From Kluyvera sichuanensis (GTDB lineage Bacteria; Pseudomonadota; Gammaproteobacteria; Enterobacterales; Enterobacteriaceae): 64,000 bases of DNA. The notes under the pieces were generated by a model. It made no database searches. It had not been told where the DNA came from and saw only the letters and a program-made list of their open reading frames with translations. Position 1 is the stretch's first letter, and every line of letters starts with the position of its first letter. The stretch lies in NCBI RefSeq assembly GCF_014218705.1, contig NZ_JABBJF010000017.1, positions 37,864 to 101,863 on the forward strand, written 5' to 3'. Shown in pieces: positions 20,085-28,921 of the stretch. Position numbers and translations under genes: made by a program.

Positions 20085-21068
20085 ATGAAACGCGTTATTG
20101 CTCTACTTGCCGTGCCCGGCGTTCAGTTACTGGACGTTTCCGGCCCGCTGGATGTCTTTGCCGAGGCCAACCGGATCCTGCATCGCGAGGTGTATGAGTT
20201 TGCCGTTATTGCACTGGAAGAGATGACGGTGAGCGCGTCGTCCGGCGTGAAACTGGTGGCGAACACGCAACTGGCGGAAACCACGGAACTACAGCCGGAT
20301 ACGTTTTTGCTGGCCGGTGCGCCGGAAGTCTGGCAACAGACGCTGAACGATGAGCAAATCGCGCATATCCGCAGACTTTGTGACAGTAGCCGCCGCTACG
20401 GCTCCGTCTGTACCGGTGCGTTTCTATTAGCGCAAACGGGGCTGCTGGCCCAGCGTAAAATCACCACCCATTGGGCCATGACGTCCCGTTTTATGGCGAC
20501 GTTCTCAGACGTTGAGGTCGATGCCGATGCGTTGTATGTGGCGGACGGCCCAGTCAGAACGGCGGCAGGGGTGACCTCGGGTATGGATTTAGCCATTCGA
20601 TTGGTGGAAGAAGATCTGGGGCGCGAGGTGGCGCAGGAGATAGCCTGTAATCTGGTGATGTTTTTCCGCCGCCCGGTGAATCAGGGACATTTTATACGCC
20701 ACAGCGCGGTCTCTACGACCGGCCGCAATGCCTTTCAGGACTTGCAGCGCTGGGCGCTTGCTAACCTGTCGACGGTGTTGAGCCTGCAGGATATGGCTGA
20801 CCATATTGGTCTTAGCGCTCGCCATCTGGGTAGGCTGTTTCGTCAGGAGATGAATATGGCCGCTGGAGAGTGGCTGGAGGCTGGGCGAATTGACCGGGCT
20901 AAAATGCTACTGGAAAGCGGCACGCTGCCGCTGAAAACCATCGCCAGTGAGTGTGGGTACTCCAGCAGCGACGTGCTGCGCAGGGCGTTTATTAAGCGCG
21001 TCGGTATCACGCCGTCGATGTACCGACGGCTGAATGTGGCCCGACCATGGGCACAATTGCCGGAGTGA
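20085..21068 (+). CDS. GlxA-family transcriptional regulator (DJ-1/PfpI + AraC HTH)
   Basis: 327-residue cytoplasmic regulator. The N-terminal DJ-1/PfpI-like amidotransferase-fold domain (about 3-190) keeps the cysteine elbow SVCTGAFLLAQ and probably senses a small molecule. The C-terminal AraC-type double helix-turn-helix (about 215-315) contains LSARHLGRLFRQE and ECGYSSSDVLRRAF. The adjacent divergent HD-domain hydrolase is the obvious target. ATG 20085. The natural inducer is unknown. Confidence 0.88.
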   Translation: MKRVIALLAVPGVQLLDVSGPLDVFAEANRILHREVYEFAVIALEEMTVSASSGVKLVANTQLAETTELQPDTFLLAGAPEVWQQTLNDEQIAHIRRLCDSSRRYGSVCTGAFLLAQTGLLAQRKITTHWAMTSRFMATFSDVEVDADALYVADGPVRTAAGVTSGMDLAIRLVEEDLGREVAQEIACNLVMFFRRPVNQGHFIRHSAVSTTGRNAFQDLQRWALANLSTVLSLQDMADHIGLSARHLGRLFRQEMNMAAGEWLEAGRIDRAKMLLESGTLPLKTIASECGYSSSDVLRRAFIKRVGITPSMYRRLNVARPWAQLPE

Positions 21069-21236
21069 GCAGCGAACGTAACCGCTTTATGACGCCGCTT
21101 ATGGCAGGTTGTTCTCGCGTAGCCGAAAATTATCATCCAGACTTAAGCCAAAGACGTAGTCTGTACAGGCATTGTGCTTTACACTGCGCGCTGCAAAAAT
21201 TGAGTCAACAAACGATTAAAGTAGGCGGTAAGGTCG

Positions 21237-21713
21237 ATGAACGGAACAATCACAACCTGGTTTAAAGATAAAGGTTTTGGGTTTATCAAAGATGAAAACG
21301 GCGATAACCGCTATTTTCATGTGATTAAGGTTGCCAACCCCGATCTGATTAAAAAAGATGCCGCGGTGACCTTCGAACCCACGACCAACAACAAAGGGCT
21401 GTCTGCTTACGCGGTGAAAGTTATCCCGGAAAGCAAACATATCTATATCGCGGGCGAGCGCATCAAGCTCACGTCGATCAAATCCTTCCTGGTGTACAGC
21501 GAGGAAGTGCCTGCCGATACCCGTATTGATAAAGAGAATGCGGTGCTGTCCGTGGGGCTTTTGATGAACAGCATCAAGCCGAAATCAGCGGAGAAAGCGG
21601 GTGAAATGCGCACACTGAAGAAGCTGGCAATCACCACTTTCCAGGGCACGACGCTCATTTTCTCGGAAGATGAGATTGATATTGAAGCCACGGTAAAAAT
21701 GCTTAAGGTCTGA
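21237..21713 (+). CDS. Cold-shock-domain protein with unknown C-terminal region
   Basis: 158 residues. The N-terminal 60 or so form a cold-shock (OB-fold) domain with the RNA-binding motifs KGFGFI (RNP1) and NRYFHVI (an RNP2 variant), so single-stranded nucleic acid binding is expected. The C-terminal 90 residues (FLVYSEEVPADTRIDKENA and TFQGTTLIFSEDEID) match no family I can name. Longer than the roughly 70-residue Csp proteins. ribosome site TAAGG precedes the ATG. Followed 45 bases later by ymjA. Confidence 0.8.
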   Translation: MNGTITTWFKDKGFGFIKDENGDNRYFHVIKVANPDLIKKDAAVTFEPTTNNKGLSAYAVKVIPESKHIYIAGERIKLTSIKSFLVYSEEVPADTRIDKENAVLSVGLLMNSIKPKSAEKAGEMRTLKKLAITTFQGTTLIFSEDEIDIEATVKMLKV

Positions 21714-21758
21714 GACCTGCTCAACCGCGAAGAATGAGATTAACCCCAGGAGCGATGT

Positions 21759-22004
21759 ATGAATAATGACATTCCACTGAAGTATTATGATATTGCCGAA
21801 GAGTACGCTTCAGAATCGGCGAAGCCCGTCGGCGAGAGCGAACTGGATGCGCTGGCGCACTACTTCCAGCTACTGCTGACCCGTTTAATGAATAACGAAG
21901 AGATCAGCGAAGAAGCCCAGCAGGAGATGGCGACCGAAGCCGGTATCAGTGCGCAGCGTATTGATGAGATTGCCAACTTCCTCAACGAGTGGGGTAACGA
22001 GTAA
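21759..22004 (+). CDS. ymjA: YmjA-like small protein (DUF2543)
   Basis: 81-residue acidic, helical protein that I recognise as close to E. coli YmjA: the same N-terminus [17 protein letters not shown], the central [21 protein letters not shown] and the end of type NEWGNE. No known activity. ATG preceded by AGGAG. It ends four bases before the stop codon of the convergent LysR gene. In E. coli K-12 this gene lies elsewhere, so its place here is part of the accessory block. Confidence 0.8.
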   Translation: MNNDIPLKYYDIAEEYASESAKPVGESELDALAHYFQLLLTRLMNNEEISEEAQQEMATEAGISAQRIDEIANFLNEWGNE

Positions 22005-22008
22005 CACG

Positions 22009-22986
22009 CTACGCCTCTGCGGGGCGTTGCATCCAGCGATCCCAGTCGGGGTTTTCCCCGATGCTCTCGACCAGAAAATCGATAAAACTTCTGACTTTGG
22101 GATCCTGGTAATGCCCCGGGTGATACAGGGCGTACAGGCTGTAATCATTTTCTCTCGCACTATATTCCGTCAGTACCGGCACCAGCTCACCCCGGGCAAT
22201 CGAATCGCCCAGCATATAGGTCGGCAGGCTGACGATTCCCTGGTGATGCAGCGCAGCCTGAAGTAGCCCGAGCGTGCTGTTCACTTCGATGATGCTGTTC
22301 ACCTTTAGCGCGCTAAAGCTGCCGTTGACGTTCTGATAGCGCCAGTTATCGGAAACGTTAGGATTAATCAGACAGTCGTGCTGCTCAAGATCCTCAAGCC
22401 GTTGCGGCACACCGCGCCGTGCGAAATAGTCCCGGCTGGCGCAGTACACCCAGTTAATTTTGCAGATTTTGCGCAGCGCAAAATTGGTAGGTGGGTGTGC
22501 GGTAATTCTGAGGGCAATATCAAAATTCTCTTCGTTAAGATTGACGTTCTGGTCGTTTAAATCGACGGAGAGCGTGACGTCCGGGTTGTCCTGACGATAG
22601 TCGCTATAAATACGCATCAGATGGCCGACGCCGAAAGCAATAGAGCAGGTGACGCGCAGCTTGCCCTGAGGGTGATGGTTAAAGCTGGCGATATTGGCCA
22701 GCGACTCGTCCAGCTCTTCTAATAGGCGCTGGGCGCGGAATAGCAGATATTGCCCCGGCTCGGTCAGAATTAAGGTACGGGTGGTGCGCTTTAACAACAC
22801 GACACCGAGCTGATCCTCAAGCTGGGCAATACTGCGACTCACGGAAGAGGGGGTCAGATTCAACTTTTGTGCAGCGGCAGAAAAGCTATTGCACTCCACC
22901 ACTTTGATAAACGTTTTCAGATGATGAAAGATGGAATAGTTATCAATTTTTAATTTTGCGAGTGCCGCATTTTTATTTAATGACAT
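22009..22986 (-). CDS. LysR-family transcriptional regulator
   Basis: 325 residues. N-terminal winged helix-turn-helix (about 20-80: FIKVVECNSFSAAAQKLNLTPSSVSRSIAQLE), then a periplasmic-binding-protein-like effector domain. Start taken at the ATG ending at 22986, behind AGGGG; the frame continues nine codons upstream. Divergent from the permease/lyase genes with a 17-base palindrome in the shared 386-base gap, so it most likely controls them. Confidence 0.9.
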   Translation of the reverse strand: MSLNKNAALAKLKIDNYSIFHHLKTFIKVVECNSFSAAAQKLNLTPSSVSRSIAQLEDQLGVVLLKRTTRTLILTEPGQYLLFRAQRLLEELDESLANIASFNHHPQGKLRVTCSIAFGVGHLMRIYSDYRQDNPDVTLSVDLNDQNVNLNEENFDIALRITAHPPTNFALRKICKINWVYCASRDYFARRGVPQRLEDLEQHDCLINPNVSDNWRYQNVNGSFSALKVNSIIEVNSTLGLLQAALHHQGIVSLPTYMLGDSIARGELVPVLTEYSARENDYSLYALYHPGHYQDPKVRSFIDFLVESIGENPDWDRWMQRPAEA

Positions 22987-23372
22987 CGCTACCCCTTTTT
23001 TTTGGCTGAACAATAGCCGTAAAAATTTCGAAGTTTGAACACCATCACGGAAATGGTGAACCGCTCACTGACCTGTTCGCTATGCGCAATAAAGTACGCC
23101 GCCTGCTGTCACCTTACCCGAACCGGCTCAGAAAGAAAAATAGAATCTTTTTATGGTATAGTTGTTTGTTTTTAAAAGACTTTTATTATTCACCTTAAAA
23201 ATTGAGATGGCTATCAACTTTTGCGTTAAACGCAAAGGTATTGTTAGTGATTAACACCGTTCAGACCTTTCTTTGTCCCTGCCATATCCCCTAACATTTG
23301 TGCTGACAGACACCTCAATCCAGTTTTTTGAGTTTCTATTCTAAATAACACTTATAAATAGGAAGGCATTTA
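22987..23372. other. 386-base divergent regulatory gap (LysR / permease)
   Basis: AT-rich in its right half. It holds the palindrome at 23220-23236 and a Shine-Dalgarno GGAAGG before the permease ATG. No coding sequence, RNA gene or repeat was recognised. Confidence 0.5.
23220..23236. promoter_or_regulatory. LysR-type operator candidate
   Basis: Perfect 8+1+8 palindrome TTTGCGTTAAACGCAAA, fitting the T-N11-A pattern of LysR boxes, about 140 bases before the permease start and 234 bases before the LysR start. Confidence 0.55.
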
Positions 23373-24653
23373 ATGGCTGAGATACTCGAAAATAAAGCTA
23401 ATAATTTATATAAATCCGTACCCTTCACGAAATATGATGTTGGTTGGGTGATTCTCTGCATTGGTATGGCCATTGGTTCAGGCATCGTTTTTATGCCAGT
23501 ACAGGTGGGTATTAAAGGTATTTGGGTCTTTATCGCTTCGGTGGCAATTTCGTATCCAGCGATTTATATCCTGCAAAGCCTCTATCTGAAGACGCTGTCA
23601 GAAACAGATGATTGTCAGGATTACGCCAGCGTCATTACTCAATATCTGGGGAAAAACTGGGGGATGGGTTTAGGTATTGCCTATTTCCTGATGCTGTTGC
23701 ACGGTATGTTTTCTTACTCGCTGGCCGTGACCTTTGATAGCGCATCCTATATTCAAACCTTTGGCCTGACGAAAGGCCTGCTATCTGATTCTATCTGGTA
23801 CGGATTGATTATCCTGACGGTCCTGGTTTGTATTGCCTCGCAGGGTGAAAAGCTGCTGTTTAAGGTTTCAGGCCCCATGGTGTGCGTGAAATTTGGCATT
23901 ATCGTGGTGCTGGGTCTGGTGATGGTGCCGTACTGGAACTTCAGCAATATTAGCGCATTTCCGCCTATATTGACGTTTATGCGTGATGTGTTCCTGACGC
24001 TGCCGTTTACATTGTTTTCTATTTTGTTTGTGCAGATATTAAGCCCAATGAATATCGCCTATCGCAAGATAGAAACCGATAAACGTATCGCAACTTACCG
24101 GGCGATTCGCGCCAACCGGGTGGCCTATATTATTCTGGCCGTTGCGGTGCTGTTTTTTGCTTTTTCGTTCACCTTTGCCATTAGCCACGAGCAGGCAGTA
24201 TCGGCTTTTGAACAGAATATTTCGGCGCTTGCCATTGCCGCCCAGGTCATTCCTGGTTCAGTGGTTAAAGTGATGAGCGCGCTGCTCAATATTTTTGCCA
24301 TCCTCACCGCGTTTCTCGGTATCTACCTCGGTTTTCAGGAGGCGATTAAGGGCATCGTGGTGAACGTCATCACCCGCTTTATGCCTGAAGAGAAGATCAA
24401 CCAGAAGGTGCTGCACGTGGCAATTAGCATTGGTGTGATCCTCGCGCTGTGGGTCTGGATCTCGACGCGTTTCTCGATCCTGTTCTTTATGCAGCTTGGC
24501 AGTCCGCTGTTTGGCCTGGTGTCCTGCCTGATCCCTTGCTATCTGGTTTATAAGGTGAAGGTGCTGCATCAGTTTAAAGGCCCGGGGGTCTGGTTCATCA
24601 TTTTCTTCGGCATCTTGCTGTGTCTATCGCCCTTCTTTAAGTTCTTTGAGTAA
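23373..24653 (+). CDS. Amino-acid permease, HAAAP (SdaC/TdcC/YhaO-like) family
   Basis: 426-residue inner-membrane transporter with about 11 hydrophobic helices (for example [20 protein letters not shown] near residues 23-42 and [16 protein letters not shown] at the end). The [10 protein letters not shown] segment of the first helix and the overall length match the hydroxy/aromatic amino-acid permease family, whose members import serine, threonine or cysteine-like substrates by H+ symport. Next to a cystathionine beta-lyase-type gene, so a sulfur amino acid is a reasonable substrate guess. GGAAGG ribosome site. Confidence 0.85.
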   Translation: MAEILENKANNLYKSVPFTKYDVGWVILCIGMAIGSGIVFMPVQVGIKGIWVFIASVAISYPAIYILQSLYLKTLSETDDCQDYASVITQYLGKNWGMGLGIAYFLMLLHGMFSYSLAVTFDSASYIQTFGLTKGLLSDSIWYGLIILTVLVCIASQGEKLLFKVSGPMVCVKFGIIVVLGLVMVPYWNFSNISAFPPILTFMRDVFLTLPFTLFSILFVQILSPMNIAYRKIETDKRIATYRAIRANRVAYIILAVAVLFFAFSFTFAISHEQAVSAFEQNISALAIAAQVIPGSVVKVMSALLNIFAILTAFLGIYLGFQEAIKGIVVNVITRFMPEEKINQKVLHVAISIGVILALWVWISTRFSILFFMQLGSPLFGLVSCLIPCYLVYKVKVLHQFKGPGVWFIIFFGILLCLSPFFKFFE

Positions 24654-24704
24654 CGTTCGGTGGTTACGATGTTTTCGCGACCAGGGAAATTTATGAGGTA
24701 ATCC

Positions 24705-25886
24705 ATGAGTAATCGATCCACATCCGACTTTAACATCAGCACGCAAATCACCCAGCTTGGCCGGGATGCCAGCAAACAGGCGGGATTTGTGAACGTACCG
24801 GTCTATCGCGGCTCGACGGTGATTTTCCCGACGGTGAGTGACCTTGAACATAACCGTGCGGAGTTTAACTACGGCACCATGGGCACGCCGACGATTGCCA
24901 GCCTGGAGAATGCGTGGAGTGCGCTGGTGGGTGCAGCGGGTACGGTGCTGTCGCCGTCTGGCCTGGGGGCGATTGCGCTGTCGCTTTTGACCACGCTGAA
25001 AGCGGGTGATCACCTGCTGATGCCCGACAGCGTTTACCGGCCAACCCGTAACTTCTGCGCCGGGATGCTGACCAAAATGGGTATTGAAACCACCTATTAC
25101 GACCCGCTGATTGGTGCGGACATTGAGAGCCTATTCCGGCCCAACACCACCACGCTATTCCTGGAGTCACCGGGGTCACAAAGCTTTGAAATTCAGGATA
25201 TTCCAGCGATGACCCGGGCGGCGAAAAAACACAATATTGCCACCATCATCGATAACACCTGGGCGACGCCGATTTTCTTCCGCGCCCACGAGCACGGCTG
25301 CGATCTGTCGCTGGAGGCGGGGACCAAATATCTCGGTGGCCATTCAGACCTGCTGATGGGTGTGGTGTCGGCTAATGAAAACTGGTGGCCCCAGCTTCGT
25401 CAGACCTACGATTTGATGGCGATGCTGCCCGGTGCCGAAGACTGTTTCCTGGCGCTGCGCGGCTTGCGCACCATGCATCTACGCCTGAAAGAGGCGGAAA
25501 AACGCGGCCTGGAGATGGCGCACTGGCTGAGCGAACGCCCTGAAGTGATGAGAGTGCTGCACCCGGCGCTGCCGGAATGCCCGGGGCATGAGTTGTGGAA
25601 GCGTGATTTTACCGGATCATCCGGGCTGTTCTCTTTCGTGCTTAAGCCGGAATTTACCAAAGCAGGCGTGGCGAACATGCTGGATCATATGGGTATTTTT
25701 GGCATGGGGTATTCGTGGGGCGGGTTCGAAAGCCTGATGATTCCGTTTAACTGCGCTGATTATCGCACCGCCACCACCTGGCAGCCAGGTGGCCTGACGC
25801 TGCGCATCCAAATTGGCCTCGAAGATATGGATGATCTGAAAACCGATCTGGCAGAAGGTTTTGCGCGATTGCGCGCGGTTCTGTAA
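24705..25886 (+). CDS. Cystathionine beta-lyase-type PLP enzyme
   Basis: 393-residue cytoplasmic Cys/Met-metabolism PLP enzyme. The PLP lysine is Lys208 in EAGTKYLGGHSD, preceded by the Asp that contacts the pyridine nitrogen in TIIDNTWATP. The C-terminus has SLMIPF and LRIQIGLED, typical of MetC. Members cleave cystathionine or cysteine to pyruvate and ammonia plus a thiol. MetC is normally encoded elsewhere, so this is probably a second, regulated copy with a catabolic role. Co-directional with the permease 51 bases upstream; start preceded by GAGG. Confidence 0.87.
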   Translation: MSNRSTSDFNISTQITQLGRDASKQAGFVNVPVYRGSTVIFPTVSDLEHNRAEFNYGTMGTPTIASLENAWSALVGAAGTVLSPSGLGAIALSLLTTLKAGDHLLMPDSVYRPTRNFCAGMLTKMGIETTYYDPLIGADIESLFRPNTTTLFLESPGSQSFEIQDIPAMTRAAKKHNIATIIDNTWATPIFFRAHEHGCDLSLEAGTKYLGGHSDLLMGVVSANENWWPQLRQTYDLMAMLPGAEDCFLALRGLRTMHLRLKEAEKRGLEMAHWLSERPEVMRVLHPALPECPGHELWKRDFTGSSGLFSFVLKPEFTKAGVANMLDHMGIFGMGYSWGGFESLMIPFNCADYRTATTWQPGGLTLRIQIGLEDMDDLKTDLAEGFARLRAVL

Positions 25887-25895
25887 CCCGATAGC

Positions 25896-25921
25896 CCATC
25901 GTGAACAATAATTCACGATGG
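25896..25921. promoter_or_regulatory. Perfect dyad CCATCGTGAA-N6-TTCACGATGG
   Basis: 10-bp arms at 25896-25905 and 25912-25921 around CAATAA, ten bases after the lyase stop and 54 bases before the oxidoreductase start. No T-tract follows, so it could be an operator or a weak terminator. Confidence 0.45.
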
Positions 25922-25975
25922 CGCTTCACGCATAATGGCGCTAAATGTCGTTTACTTATACGTGAGTCGGAAATT

Positions 25976-27067
25976 ATGAATATTGGATTTATCGGCCTGG
26001 GGGCGGTGGTGGAAACCGCCTATCTTCCTGCGCTAGCGCGACTGTCGTTCCCAATCTCCTCGTTGTGGGGATACGATCTGAATCCACAGCGCACGCTGCC
26101 GGGCGTTAGCGCCTGTGCGTCGCTGGCGGAGCTGCTGGAAAAGCCGCTCGACGTGCTGTTTATCACCACCGTTTCGTTGCAGCATCTGCCTGCGCTCGAG
26201 CAGGCACTGCGTTCTAACATCCCCCGTATCGTGGTGGAAAAACCGGTCGCCGCCACCCTGGCGCAGATTGATAGCCTGCGCCAGCTGCTTGCCCATGAAG
26301 ATAATGCCCAGCGCGTGCTGGCGCTGGACCACTGGATGGCGCGCGATGGCGCGTTGTGTCTGGCTCAGGGGGAAATGGATGACCGCTGGCAGCCAGAGGA
26401 TTCAGCGAGCGTGACTGCGCCGCTGGTCACTTCGCTGGACGATATTGCCAGCATCGACGGCTTTCTGCTGGAGCCAAGCGGCTTTAATGCCGCCGGAGAG
26501 CCTGTCGCCCTGAACTTTACTACCGGCGAGCCGGATACCCGTGAATTTCGCCATCCTGACGGCGTGATAGTCGATATCGGCACCCACGTGCTGGCCATGA
26601 TGCGTGAGACGGTGCGCTATCTCGGCGGTAGCGATGATATTCAACTGGTGGCGGAGCAGGTTAAGGACCGGCTGGGGCGGCCTATCGCGCATGGCGATAT
26701 CGAAACGGCGGAAGGGGAGGCGCATCTCAAAGGTACGCTAGGCCATATTCCGGTTAACCTGTGGCTGAACAAATACGCTGGGCCGGGCGTAGAGCGCAAA
26801 GGGATCCGCATTTATCTGCGCGACGGAAGGATTATCAGCCAGACTCGTGCTCCTGGCGGTGAAAGCGTAGAGCTGATTGATGGCGATAGCGTGATGCGCT
26901 GGACGCGGCCGGGCGCCATTTACGCGCACTGCCTCGCGGAGCACATTCTCGGTAAGCGTAGCCTGTTTTTCCGCGCCCCGGACGAAGTGGCGAAACTGAC
27001 GCAGCGCCGGATGGCGGAAGTGGAGACGCTTTTGCGTATCCAGCAGCAGCTGCGTGGGGAACATTGA
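25976..27067 (+). CDS. Gfo/Idh/MocA-family oxidoreductase
   Basis: 363-residue NAD(P)-dependent dehydrogenase family protein. The N-terminal Rossmann fold begins MNIGFIGLGAVVETAYLP (GxGxxx pattern), with the EKPVA motif at about 80-84 that usually positions the catalytic Lys. The C-terminal domain has VIVDIGTHVLAMM. Substrates in this family are mostly sugars, inositols or related polyols and nothing here fixes which. Start taken at ATG 25976, since the Rossmann glycine motif follows directly; the frame is open 25 codons further upstream through the dyad at 25896-25921, which argues against the longer form. Confidence 0.83.
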   Translation: MNIGFIGLGAVVETAYLPALARLSFPISSLWGYDLNPQRTLPGVSACASLAELLEKPLDVLFITTVSLQHLPALEQALRSNIPRIVVEKPVAATLAQIDSLRQLLAHEDNAQRVLALDHWMARDGALCLAQGEMDDRWQPEDSASVTAPLVTSLDDIASIDGFLLEPSGFNAAGEPVALNFTTGEPDTREFRHPDGVIVDIGTHVLAMMRETVRYLGGSDDIQLVAEQVKDRLGRPIAHGDIETAEGEAHLKGTLGHIPVNLWLNKYAGPGVERKGIRIYLRDGRIISQTRAPGGESVELIDGDSVMRWTRPGAIYAHCLAEHILGKRSLFFRAPDEVAKLTQRRMAEVETLLRIQQQLRGEH

Positions 27068-27118
27068 GCGGTGAGTCGTGGTAAAATAGCGGCACAAGAA
27101 CCGAGTTAAGGAGTCGTC

Positions 27119-27340
27119 ATGGAATTCATCTGCCCAACCTGTCAGGCCTCGCTGGAGGTGCTGGGTAACCAGGCCCACTGCGATCGCTGCGAGCAAGATT
27201 TTACGCTGGAAGCACGCTGCCCGGAGTGTCTGAAGCCGCTGGAAGTGTTGAAAGCCTGCGGCGCGGTGGACTACTTCTGCCAGAACGGCCACGGATTGAT
27301 ATCGAAAAAACGGGTGGAGTGGGCGCCTGTCGGTGAGTAA
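27119..27340 (+). CDS. yfgJ: Zinc-ribbon protein YfgJ
   Basis: 73-residue protein with two CxxC pairs plus others (CPTCQ, CDRC, CPEC, CQNGH) arranged as zinc ribbons. The C-terminal half KACGAVDYFCQNGHGLISKKRVE is nearly the E. coli YfgJ sequence. Function unknown. Strong ribosome site AAGGAG. It marks the return to conserved backbone order (yfgJ then xseA). Confidence 0.9.
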   Translation: MEFICPTCQASLEVLGNQAHCDRCEQDFTLEARCPECLKPLEVLKACGAVDYFCQNGHGLISKKRVEWAPVGE

Positions 27341-27351
27341 TGGACGTCTCA

Positions 27352-27373
27352 GACCGGGCATAAATGCCCGGTC
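27352..27373. terminator. Hairpin between convergent yfgJ and xseA
   Basis: Perfect 9-bp stem GACCGGGCA/TGCCCGGTC with tetraloop TAAA. There is little T-tract on either side, so termination would be weak or factor-assisted. Confidence 0.6.
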
Positions 27374-27384
27374 ATTCTCAGCGC

Positions 27385-28761
27385 TTAGTCGGCTTTTTTA
27401 CGCGCTCGCGTTTTCTTCTGCGCGGTGACCGTGCGGATTTCACTCTCCACCCAGCCGTCTGCCAGACGCGTCGTCAGCATCTCTCCCGCTTTTGCCTGCT
27501 TCGTTTGCTTCAGCACTTTGCCATTGCTGGCAGTCGTGACGCTGTAGCCGCGCGCGAGCGTTGCCAGCGGGCTGACGGCTTCCAGATGCGTCACCGCATT
27601 GCCAAAGCGTTCACGCTGCTCGCTCAGGCGGGCGCGAATATTCTCGGCCAGACGATATTCCAGTTGCTGAATACGCGACTGGGCGCGATGAATGCGCGGC
27701 TGCGGATTCTGCTGATTGAGGCGCTGCATCATGCGTTGCTGGCGTTGATTGGCCTGCTTTATCTGGTTTTCCAGCGCTGTGCTCATGCGTTGGCGAAGAC
27801 GCTCAAGCGTCGTTTGCTGGCGTGCCAGCCGTAGCTGTGGGTGCTGCTGCTGAAGGCGATGGAATATCTGGGTAAAACGACGGCTGCGGTTGGCCAGGTA
27901 GTAGTCCATCGCCATACCGAGACGCTGCTGGGCGGATTGGATCTGGCGGACTAACTCTTGTTGATTACGGCTGACCATTTCTGCTGCGGCGGACGGCGTT
28001 GGCGCGCGCAGGTCGCCGACGAAATCGGCAATAGTGACGTCGGTTTCATGGCCGACGGCGCTCACCACCGGAATGTGGCTGGCAAAAATAGCTCGCGCCA
28101 CGCGCTCATCATTAAAGCTCCACAAATCTTCCAGCGAACCGCCGCCGCGACCGACGATCAGCACGTCGCACTCGCCGCGGGCGTTGGCCAGCTCAATGGC
28201 GCGAACGATTTGCCCCGGCGCATCTTCGCCCTGGACGGCGGTTGGGTAAATCACCACCGGCAGCGACGGATCGCGGCGTTTCAGGACGTGCAGAATATCG
28301 TGCAGCGCAGCGCCCGTTTTGGAAGTAATCACCCCAACGCAGTGCGCGGGTGAGGGGAGCGGCTGTTTAAACTGCTGGTCGAAGAGGCCTTCGGCCTGGA
28401 GCTTCGCTTTTAGCTGTTCATACTTTTGCTGTAATAGACCTTCGCCCGCCGGCTGCATGCTCTCGACGATGATTTGATAATCACCGCGCGGCTCGTACAG
28501 CGTAATATTGGCGCGGACTAACACCTGCTGCCCATGCTGCGGACGGAACGTCACGCGGCGGTTGCTGTTGCGGAACATCGCGCAGCGCACCTGGGCGTTA
28601 TCGTCTTTTAAGGTGAAGTACCAGTGGCCGGAAGCGGGCTGGGTGAAGTTTGAAATCTCGCCGCTAATCCACACCTGGCCCATCTCCTGCTCAAGCAGTA
28701 GACGCACCGTCTGGTTAAGGCGGCTAACGGTAAAAATTGAGGGGCTTTGTGAGGATAACAT
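27385..28761 (-). CDS. xseA: Exodeoxyribonuclease VII large subunit
   Basis: Large, catalytic subunit of exonuclease VII, which degrades single-stranded DNA from both ends with XseB. 458 residues: an N-terminal OB-fold (about 10-100, [24 protein letters not shown]), then the catalytic domain with [29 protein letters not shown] and [15 protein letters not shown], and a long coiled-coil region (about 270-400). ATG at 28761. Divergent from guaB. Confidence 0.97.
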   Translation of the reverse strand: MLSSQSPSIFTVSRLNQTVRLLLEQEMGQVWISGEISNFTQPASGHWYFTLKDDNAQVRCAMFRNSNRRVTFRPQHGQQVLVRANITLYEPRGDYQIIVESMQPAGEGLLQQKYEQLKAKLQAEGLFDQQFKQPLPSPAHCVGVITSKTGAALHDILHVLKRRDPSLPVVIYPTAVQGEDAPGQIVRAIELANARGECDVLIVGRGGGSLEDLWSFNDERVARAIFASHIPVVSAVGHETDVTIADFVGDLRAPTPSAAAEMVSRNQQELVRQIQSAQQRLGMAMDYYLANRSRRFTQIFHRLQQQHPQLRLARQQTTLERLRQRMSTALENQIKQANQRQQRMMQRLNQQNPQPRIHRAQSRIQQLEYRLAENIRARLSEQRERFGNAVTHLEAVSPLATLARGYSVTTASNGKVLKQTKQAKAGEMLTTRLADGWVESEIRTVTAQKKTRARKKAD

Positions 28762-28850
28762 GTGAGCGGGATCAAATTCTAAATCAGCAGGTTATTCAGT
28801 CGATAGTAACCTGCTAACAGGTGAGTGCAAGCATTTTGTGCAAAAAAGTG

Positions 28851-28879
28851 TGGATGCAATCGCTTACGCTCTGTATAAT
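28851..28879 (+). promoter_or_regulatory. guaBA promoter
   Basis: -10 box TATAAT at 28874-28879 with a weak -35 (TGGATG, 28851-28856) at 17-base spacing. It overlaps the PurR box. Confidence 0.65.
28854..28869 (+). promoter_or_regulatory. PurR operator of guaBA
   Basis: ATGCAATCGCTTACGC matches the PurR consensus ANGCAANCGNTTNCNT at every fixed position except the last. It lies between the -35 and -10 regions of the guaB promoter, a position suited to repression when hypoxanthine or guanine is abundant. Confidence 0.8.
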
Positions 28880-28921
28880 GCCGCGGCAATATTTAATAAC
28901 CTCCCAGGTGAGATATTGCCC

